Source: Candidatus Saccharimonadales bacterium
Lineage (GTDB): Bacteria; Patescibacteriota; Saccharimonadia; Saccharimonadales; Saccharimonadaceae
Length of the DNA: 16,792 nt
Direction of reading: 5' to 3'
Assembly (NCBI GenBank): GCA_030146045.1
Contig: JASLDG010000032.1
Span: 1 to 16,792 of the forward strand
In this document: positions 11,547 to 16,792 of the stretch, one piece after another
How the letters are laid out: each line of letters begins with the position of its first letter
Position numbering within the stretch: the first letter of the stretch is position 1
Position numbers and translations under genes: made by a program
Notes under the pieces: model-generated
What the model saw: the letters and a program-made list of their open reading frames with translations, nothing else
Database searches by the model: none
Told to the model about the DNA's origin: nothing

Positions 11547-12094
11547 AATACGTAGTGCTGTTACGTGGTGTGAATGTTGGTGGTAATCATCGCGTGCCTA
11601 AGGTTGAGTTTCAAAAAGTACTCGAGAGTCTTGGTTTTTCAAATGTGATCATTTATATCAATTCGGGTAACGCGGTATTTGACACTGCTACACCATCCGA
11701 TGCTGCTACTATTCGGGCAGCGCTAGAGCACCATTTTGGTTTTGAAATCCCGACGCTCCTTTTGTCAGCTGAAAGGATACGGGCAATTGCAGCGGCGATT
11801 CCAGATGACTGGACGAATGATACACCGACGCCTGATAAGGCTGGACAGAAATCGGATGTATTATATCTCTTTGATGAGATTAACCAAAAACAGACTATAG
11901 AAGCTATAGGGTACAAGCCTGATATCGAGACGATGCTCTATGTCGATGGCGCAATCCTTGCCAATGTTACGAGGGCTCATCAGTCTCGCGGGAGTTTGCA
12001 GAAATTAATTGCGACGCCGTTTTATAAAAACATGACAATTCGTAATATTACGACAGCCAAGAAATTAGCCGCATTATGCGAGGAAGTATCGTAG
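11543..12094 (+). CDS. DUF1697 protein
   Basis: A 183-aa DUF1697 protein. The start MKYVVLLRGVNVGGNHRVPK is the family signature. LGFSNVIIYINSGNAVFDT is the second hallmark, and TPFYKNMTIRNITTAKKLA the C-terminal one. Length fits the family (about 180). Biochemical function is unknown. It starts inside the preceding stop (ATGA overlap), showing coupling to the membrane protein gene, and is followed after four bases by the DUF2207 gene. Confidence 0.93.
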   Translation: MKYVVLLRGVNVGGNHRVPKVEFQKVLESLGFSNVIIYINSGNAVFDTATPSDAATIRAALEHHFGFEIPTLLLSAERIRAIAAAIPDDWTNDTPTPDKAGQKSDVLYLFDEINQKQTIEAIGYKPDIETMLYVDGAILANVTRAHQSRGSLQKLIATPFYKNMTIRNITTAKKLAALCEEVS

Positions 12095-12098
12095 TTAC

Positions 12099-13862
12099 AT
12101 GAAAAAATTATTTCTCATTAGTATGGCAGGTGTGGCGCCGCTATTCGTGCTCATTCCGAGCGGGGTTGCATCAGCAGCGAGTCTCAACAATTTTGAAATT
12201 ACCAAGTATGCTATTGATTTTTCATTATCGCGAGATGCTGAACAGCGATCGGTCCTGGTGACAAAAGAATCGATTACCGCTGATTTTCCGGCTGACAATC
12301 AAAATCATGGTATCGAACGCTATATTCCAAAAGCGTACGACAAGCATCCAACAGGTCTCGCGATCACAAACGTGAAAGATGCTAACGGTGCCGCAGTACA
12401 ATACAAAACCTACGAAAGCGGCGAGTACACGGTACTCAGGATAGGTAATCCGGATACCTATGTCCATGGTCTGCAGACGTATATCATTGAATATACGCAG
12501 CATGATGTAACCAAGTATTTTGCTGATACGAAAAAAACGGAATTCTATTGGGACACAAATGGTACTGAATGGCGGGTGCCAATTCGCGACCTCACTGTGT
12601 CATTATCGATCGATGAGGCGGTAAGGGATAAGCTGACGGGGGACAATGCGTGCTATATGGGATCGTTTGGTTCGCGTGCTGCATGCGAGGTATCGTCTAC
12701 TCGTGGCGCCATAACGGCGCAAGGTAATAATCTTGGACCGGGCGAAAATATGACGCTTGCTATTGGATTTTTACCAGACACATTTGCCGTATACCAACCG
12801 TCCGTTCTGGAAAGGATCGTAAATATATGGCTTGCTTTGCAAGGTATACTGGTCGCAGTGGCGGTTGCTATTATCGTATGGGTGTCGACGCGATACTCAC
12901 GCTGGTCAAAGCGGACGCGAGAGGTCGGCACAATTATTCCAGAATATCTACCGCCTAAAAACGCGAGCGTGTCGTTATCGGCAACAATGCTCCCCTATGC
13001 GCGCTCTACTTTTGCTGCCCAGCTCATTGATTTCGCGGTGCGCCATTATATTAAAATTTACGAAACAAAAGAAAAAAGCTTTTGGTCGAATGCCGAGTAT
13101 GAAATTGAGATTATAAAACCGATTACTGATCTTCGTGCAGAAGAACGAGAGTTTTTAACGGATCTTTTTAACGGTACCGTTACGGTTGGTACGAAAAAGA
13201 CCACCAAAGAAATCCGCAAAGATTACGGACTTTCGTCTCGTATGATGGACAATCCTAAAAAGTTACAGAATCTGGTGCGCGGTGACTACGCCCTGCAGCA
13301 TAAGGTACCTGAAAAGTCTGCTTGGTTTAAGCGTACAGGCAAGATTCTTTTAGTCTTAGGATTGATCTTGCTGAGTCCGCCGCTATTAATCGTTGCAATG
13401 ATTGCCCTTATTATGGCATATACGCTGTGGGTGCGAACCGATGAGGGTGTTGCGCTGTATCGTTATCTCCTTGGATTGAAGCTCTATATTTCGGTCGCAG
13501 AGCAGGAGCGACTTAAAATGCTCCAAAGTCCCGAAGGCGCCGAGAAGGTGCAGGTAAGCGACACTGCTCCAAAGAAGCTGGTGAAGCTTTATGAAAAGGT
13601 ACTGCCGTATGCCATATTGTTTGGCCAGGAAAAGCAGTGGAATAAGCAACTGGGCGCATACTATGAATCAACAGGTACGCAACCTGATTGGTATACGGGG
13701 ACAAATATGGCGGCATTTAACGCGTTAGCTTTTTCAAGTGCAATGAGCGGTTTGACGACATCGATTAACTCGACAGGTGTCGCTAGTTCATCATCGGGCG
13801 GATCAAGCGGTGGCGGATCGTCTGGCGGCGGTGGCGGAGGAGGCGGCGGTGGCGGCTGGTAA
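12099..13862 (+). CDS. DUF2207 membrane protein with a glycine-rich tail
   Basis: A 587-aa DUF2207 protein. A signal peptide (about 1-26, ending ASA) precedes an exported beta-rich domain (about 30-225), with ITADFPADNQNHGIERYIPK and TNGTEWRVPI typical of the family. A membrane helix at about 240-265 leads to a soluble region with LSATMLPYARSTFAAQLIDF, followed by a helical hairpin near 413-445 and a final soluble part. The tail (about 562-587) is Ser/Gly, then eleven glycines and a terminal Trp. Such tails recur in DUF2207 and TPM-domain proteins. The role is unknown, probably in the envelope. No strong Shine-Dalgarno precedes the ATG, which is four bases after the DUF1697 stop. The glycine codons also hold the next gene's Shine-Dalgarno. 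Confidence 0.92.
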   Translation: MKKLFLISMAGVAPLFVLIPSGVASAASLNNFEITKYAIDFSLSRDAEQRSVLVTKESITADFPADNQNHGIERYIPKAYDKHPTGLAITNVKDANGAAVQYKTYESGEYTVLRIGNPDTYVHGLQTYIIEYTQHDVTKYFADTKKTEFYWDTNGTEWRVPIRDLTVSLSIDEAVRDKLTGDNACYMGSFGSRAACEVSSTRGAITAQGNNLGPGENMTLAIGFLPDTFAVYQPSVLERIVNIWLALQGILVAVAVAIIVWVSTRYSRWSKRTREVGTIIPEYLPPKNASVSLSATMLPYARSTFAAQLIDFAVRHYIKIYETKEKSFWSNAEYEIEIIKPITDLRAEEREFLTDLFNGTVTVGTKKTTKEIRKDYGLSSRMMDNPKKLQNLVRGDYALQHKVPEKSAWFKRTGKILLVLGLILLSPPLLIVAMIALIMAYTLWVRTDEGVALYRYLLGLKLYISVAEQERLKMLQSPEGAEKVQVSDTAPKKLVKLYEKVLPYAILFGQEKQWNKQLGAYYESTGTQPDWYTGTNMAAFNALAFSSAMSGLTTSINSTGVASSSSGGSSGGGSSGGGGGGGGGGGW

Positions 13863-14265
13863 ATCTTTATTGTTTTTGATTATTGGAATCGTAGCGGCCG
13901 GTATTGCGATCGCTGGTGTGTGGCTTCCTGGCGTGCCAACCGTATTTCCGCTCATTGTTGCGCTGTGGGCATTCAGTAAATCGAGTCCGCGTTTAAAGCA
14001 TCGGCTCGAGGCGGTGCCCATTCTGCGTCAGGCACTCCGCGAGGCGCAACGATTCGAACGCGAAAAGGTTATTGATAAGCGCGTGAAAATTATTGCAGTG
14101 ACAAGTGCGTGGGTATCGACTATCATTGTGGCATTGGTGTTGCGTAACACAGTCATTACGGTACTTGTTGCAGGGTCGGCGATCGTGTGTAGCGGGATCA
14201 TGCTTTATATTCCATCTCGCCGTACTACGATGGTTGAATCAAAAGTAGAACAAGAGGTATCATAG
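13849..14265 (+). CDS. DUF454-like (YbaN-type) membrane protein
   Basis: A 138-aa protein with DUF454/YbaN-like features: a first helix (about 5-25), then GVWLPGVPTVFPLIVALWAF (a close match to the family's LPxxPTxPFxLLxxxxF), FSKSSPRLKHRLEAVPILR, VIDKRVKIIAV, and two more helices to about 120. Function is unknown. The frame is open from 13777, but that part overlays the Gly-rich end of the DUF2207 gene. GTG at 13849 is preferred: GGAGGAGG (13836-13843) lies five bases upstream, and the resulting N-terminus leads straight into the first helix. It overlaps the DUF2207 gene by 14 bases. Confidence 0.85.
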   Translation: MAAGKSLLFLIIGIVAAGIAIAGVWLPGVPTVFPLIVALWAFSKSSPRLKHRLEAVPILRQALREAQRFEREKVIDKRVKIIAVTSAWVSTIIVALVLRNTVITVLVAGSAIVCSGIMLYIPSRRTTMVESKVEQEVS

Positions 14266-14279
14266 CGGTATAGGTGTAT

Positions 14280-15824
14280 ATGAACCAAGCGCTGAAAGAA
14301 AAACTCAAACAACTGCCCATAAGCCCTGGCGTCTATTTCCATAAAAGCAGCACGGGCGAAGTTATTTATGTCGGCAAAGCTGCGATACTGCGAAATCGTG
14401 TGCGGCAGTATTTCCAATCGCAGCGCGATATGGATATAAAAACCAGGGCATTGGTTGCGGAGATTGATGACACGGAGTGGGTCGAGACTGAGAGCGAAAT
14501 TGACGCGCTGTTTCTTGAGAGTGAAATGGTCAAGCGCTACATGCCCCGCTACAATATTTTGCTGCGCGATGATAAATCACAGATGTTTGTGCGAATAGAT
14601 ATGAAAAGCGAATGGCCGACGGTATCGTTTACGCGTAATCCCACCGACGATGGTGCGGAGTATGTCGGACCGTTCTACAACGGCTTTGCCGTCAAGAAAG
14701 CACTCCGATATCTTCGCCGTATTTACCCCTATTTTTCGAAGGCACCACAACCGGGTGATTCGCGCTTGGAACAGCAAATTGGCTTACAGCCTGATATGCG
14801 TGCAGGGTCTGAGGAATACAAAAAAGCACTTCGCAAACTCATGAGTTATATCAAGGGCAATCGAGCAAAACTGACGCGTGAACTTGAGCGTGATATGAAA
14901 ACGGCTGCCGGATTGCACGACTTTGAGACTGCCGCTGATCTGCGTAATAAGCTGCGGGCAATGGGCGAATTGCAGCGCCGTGTGATGTTTGGCGATCGTG
15001 AGTTTTTGGCGATATCCAAAGACAAAGCCTTGTCGGATTTGGCGGACATGTTGCTTTTATCTAAGGCGCCGTCGCGTATCGAAGGGTATGATATTTCGCA
15101 TCTTTCGGGAACGAATGTTGTTGCAAGTATGGTGGTCTTTACGAATGGCGTATCTGACCGCGCTGCGTATCGAAAATTCAAAATGGATGTACAGGCAAAT
15201 AATGACTATCGCAATATCCACGATGTTGTATGGCGGCGCATGAGTTCAAAGAACCTCAAAAGTTGGGGAATGCCCGATCTTTTGCTGATAGATGGCGGCC
15301 AGGGCCAGCTTGAGGCGGCAATTCGTGCGTGCGAAGAGCGTGAAGTTGCAGTACCTATTATTAGTATTGCGAAACGTGAAGAGGAGATGATTATTCACCG
15401 CACGCGTTCGCATATCGACTGCACGGTACTTGAAGGGTTTCGCGACCATCCGATTGAGGGTGTCGAGGTGATGAATAAAGGTGAGTTTCTCTATGTAAAT
15501 CTCCATGTCGGGCAACTGAATGCCGGCTCGCACTCTAAGAATCTTCGTGGTGCTCCGGTTGTCAATACCTATAGCGACATCGTGAAGTTATTTCAGCGGA
15601 TTCGTGACGAGTCGCACCGGTTTGCAGTAAGTTACCACACGGTGCTCAAGCGCCAGAAACAAACTGCTAGCAGCCTTGAAGATATCCCGGGCATTGGCCC
15701 GGCCACACGCAAAAAACTCATCAAAACATTTGGAAGCTTGCGCGGCCTTAGATCAGCCGATCGTGCGCAAATTGTCGAGGCAATTGGTGAGGTAAAAACT
15801 GAGCAGTTATTGGCGTATCTATAA
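14280..15824 (+). CDS. uvrC: Excinuclease ABC subunit C, short and lacking the cluster cysteines
   Basis: A 514-aa UvrC, which cuts both sides of a lesion in nucleotide excision repair with UvrB. The GIY-YIG domain has GVY 17-19, YVG 30-32 and the TESEIDALFLESEMVKRY helix. A UvrB-binding UVR motif lies at about 195-230. The RNase H-like nuclease contains GYDISHLSG (near 268-276), LLLIDGGQGQLEAA and IRDESHRFA. A helix-hairpin-helix pair ends it (LEDIPGIGPATRKKL). It is about 90 residues shorter than E. coli UvrC. The segment normally carrying four cysteines (near 147-175) has none of them. ATG at 14280 is preferred over the GTG two codons earlier. It closes the operon, 14 bases after the DUF454-like gene. 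Confidence 0.97.
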   Translation: MNQALKEKLKQLPISPGVYFHKSSTGEVIYVGKAAILRNRVRQYFQSQRDMDIKTRALVAEIDDTEWVETESEIDALFLESEMVKRYMPRYNILLRDDKSQMFVRIDMKSEWPTVSFTRNPTDDGAEYVGPFYNGFAVKKALRYLRRIYPYFSKAPQPGDSRLEQQIGLQPDMRAGSEEYKKALRKLMSYIKGNRAKLTRELERDMKTAAGLHDFETAADLRNKLRAMGELQRRVMFGDREFLAISKDKALSDLADMLLLSKAPSRIEGYDISHLSGTNVVASMVVFTNGVSDRAAYRKFKMDVQANNDYRNIHDVVWRRMSSKNLKSWGMPDLLLIDGGQGQLEAAIRACEEREVAVPIISIAKREEEMIIHRTRSHIDCTVLEGFRDHPIEGVEVMNKGEFLYVNLHVGQLNAGSHSKNLRGAPVVNTYSDIVKLFQRIRDESHRFAVSYHTVLKRQKQTASSLEDIPGIGPATRKKLIKTFGSLRGLRSADRAQIVEAIGEVKTEQLLAYL

Positions 15825-15876
15825 GTTCTCGATTGCCTAAAGGGGCGAGTTCTACATTTGCGTAACGTGCTTATTC

Positions 15877-15904
15877 TTGTGAATGCAAGTAAATTTTGTA
15901 TAAT
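15877..15904 (+). promoter_or_regulatory. Promoter of the C39-like peptidase gene, predicted leaderless
   Basis: A -35 TTGTGA (15877-15882), a 16-base spacer and a perfect -10 TATAAT (15899-15904) leave seven bases before the ATG at 15912, so transcription should begin at or one base before the start codon. Confidence 0.62.
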
Positions 15905-15911
15905 ACCGACC

Positions 15912-16559
15912 ATGACTAAATCCTACGAAATAGACGTGCCGTTCAGTGGCAACGATGGCAAGCGTTGTGTACCTGCATGTACAAAAATGATTGTCGACTA
16001 TTTGCGACCAGATATGCAGATTACGAAAGAGCAAGCTGAAGCTCTAAGCGGGTTTGCAGAAGATAAGGCAACCTGGGCCGCTCAGCATCTACTTTCGTTA
16101 CGTGAGTTAGGTATTGAAGTCGGTTGGGTGCAGGACGAAGATCTCGCGCAATTTGCAGAAGACCCCCGAGCGTTTATGCTCGATCAGTTTAATGGTAACG
16201 TCGAAGCTTATAAGAGATTTGCAACGATGAATGATCTGCCGCTTGAAGCTGATCGTATCGGACGATATCTTGCGCAAGGTTTGCCATTTGAGCGGCGTGG
16301 CGCAACACGTAAGGATATAGTAGCCCTCGCGCTTGGCGGATATGTCGTGCGACTTGAGCTTAACGGTAAAGTGCTGGCTGATCAGCCTGGTGATACCGCC
16401 CACGCTGTTGTTGTCAGTGGCTTTGATAATGATCATATACGACTCGAAAATCCTGACGGCCAATATGGCTCAAAGCCAAGACAGGTTGTGTCATGGGACA
16501 CGCTGGAGGCTGCTTGGCAGGAGTATCACACATTACAGTACTACAAAGATACTCAATAA
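15912..16559 (+). CDS. C39-like cysteine peptidase-family protein
   Basis: A 215-aa protein with a papain-like C39 pattern. The nucleophile region is GKRCVPACTKMIVDYL (16-31), in which Cys19 fits the catalytic position and Cys23 follows it. The base is His164 in DTAHAVVVSGFD, and the third residue is Asn180 in RLENPDG. No signal peptide or ABC-transporter part is present, so it is not a standard bacteriocin-exporting C39 protein and would act in the cytosol unless exported by another route. An insert at about 70-130 separates the Cys and His parts. The frame is open from 15858, but that would read through the promoter, and MTKSYEIDVP fits a natural start. Peptidase activity is inferred. Confidence 0.8.
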   Translation: MTKSYEIDVPFSGNDGKRCVPACTKMIVDYLRPDMQITKEQAEALSGFAEDKATWAAQHLLSLRELGIEVGWVQDEDLAQFAEDPRAFMLDQFNGNVEAYKRFATMNDLPLEADRIGRYLAQGLPFERRGATRKDIVALALGGYVVRLELNGKVLADQPGDTAHAVVVSGFDNDHIRLENPDGQYGSKPRQVVSWDTLEAAWQEYHTLQYYKDTQ

Positions 16560-16575
16560 GGAATATACGTTTTCG

Positions 16576-16792
16576 TTACTCTCTCCATAGGTGTGCCATA
16601 TACTGATCCGGATTGTTCAGAAAGTCTCGTGTTAAGGTGATGTGCTCGACGTCACTGTACGTCGTCGGCTCAATACCTGTCTGGGAAATATGATAAATTT
16701 GTGCATCTGGGTAGGCTGGTAGAATGGGTGAGTGTGTCGCAATAATGAACTGCGAGCCGCGCTGTACGAGATGGCGCATATGTGCAAGCAGT
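16576..16792 (-). CDS. AAA-type ATPase, C-terminal fragment (runs off the window)
   Basis: The last 71 codons of a leftward gene whose 5' part lies beyond the right edge; the frame stays open to the window end. The visible part has LVQRGSQFIIATHSPILPAY, the final strand and switch-histidine (ATHSP) of ABC/AAA-type ATPases like COG3910. After it come DAQIYHI and a short C-terminal helix with HITLTRDFLNNPDQYMAHLW. Walker A and B lie outside. This group is often solitary with unknown function. It converges on the peptidase gene with just 16 bases between the stops and no visible terminator. Confidence 0.88.
   Translation of the reverse strand, partial: LLAHMRHLVQRGSQFIIATHSPILPAYPDAQIYHISQTGIEPTTYSDVEHITLTRDFLNNPDQYMAHLWRE

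Noticed and set aside
13777..13848. Longer start for the DUF454-like protein at a GTG at 13777
   Set aside because: The added residues are just the Ser/Gly codons of the DUF2207 tail read in another frame, while 13849 has a strong, well-spaced Shine-Dalgarno.
15825..15860. Terminator after uvrC (CTCG...CGAG)
   Set aside because: Only a 4-bp arm with no following T-run, so it is not a credible intrinsic terminator.
15858..15911. Longer start for the C39-like protein
   Set aside because: It would translate the promoter (-35 and -10 at 15877-15904); the ATG at 15912 fits the leaderless pattern.
1..16792. Alternative genetic code (UGA read as an amino acid), as in some CPR groups
   Set aside because: Known-family genes end at TGA where expected (5629-5631, 11544-11546) and none contains an internal TGA.

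Overview
Organism. The window looks like a chromosomal piece of a small-genome Patescibacteria/CPR bacterium, most likely a Candidatus Saccharibacteria (TM7) relative. This is an inference from gene content and style: a compact layout, many single-domain proteins, short or absent mRNA leaders, a shortened UvrC, a DUF2207 protein with a glycine-rich end, and a small secreted peptidoglycan-binding protein. The standard code is in use: TAA, TAG and TGA all end genes (TGA at 5629-5631 and 11544-11546). No tRNA, rRNA, CRISPR, transposon or phage gene is visible.

Layout. 1-1571 is leftward: a secreted peptidoglycan-binding protein, a DUF427 protein and a small alpha/beta hydrolase. 1641-2981 is rightward: an unrecognised 87-aa protein, a PhnB-type VOC protein and a DHFR/RibD-C-like reductase. 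3037-4422 (leftward) is a DEDDh exonuclease fused to a UvrC-like GIY-YIG half. It diverges from a tightly coupled rightward operon (4482-6251) of two DUF1801 proteins, a DUF2200 protein and a membrane-anchored I78-type inhibitor-like protein. A leftward Crp/Fnr regulator (6271-6930) diverges from a small basic protein, followed by a VOC/glyoxalase protein and a strong two-way terminator. On the other side of that terminator is a 57-aa membrane protein (7763-7936) behind an unusually long, foldable leader. A ChaB-like protein converges on a TspO-ankyrin fusion (8390-9526). The right part is rightward: a uracil-DNA glycosylase-like protein, MsrA, then a five-gene operon (10776-15824: 4-TM protein, DUF1697, DUF2207, DUF454-like, UvrC), then a C39-like cysteine peptidase. 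A leftward AAA ATPase fragment runs off the right edge.

Themes. Several genes fit damage and stress handling: UvrC, the exonuclease/GIY-YIG protein, the UDG-like protein, MsrA, VOC proteins and TspO. Others face the cell surface or outside: the peptidoglycan-binding protein, the I78 protein and DUF2207. A recurrent sequence feature is a -10 box 5-10 bases before the start codon with no usable Shine-Dalgarno, which predicts leaderless mRNAs for about a third of the genes. The other genes have normal GGAGG leaders.

Points most worth a second look: the TspO-ankyrin fusion, the leaderless promoters, the foldable leader before the 57-aa gene, the Crp-type palindrome over the regulator's own promoter, and the loss of the four cluster cysteines from UvrC while the exonuclease/GIY-YIG paralogue keeps them. 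No stretch longer than about 225 bases lacks a gene.
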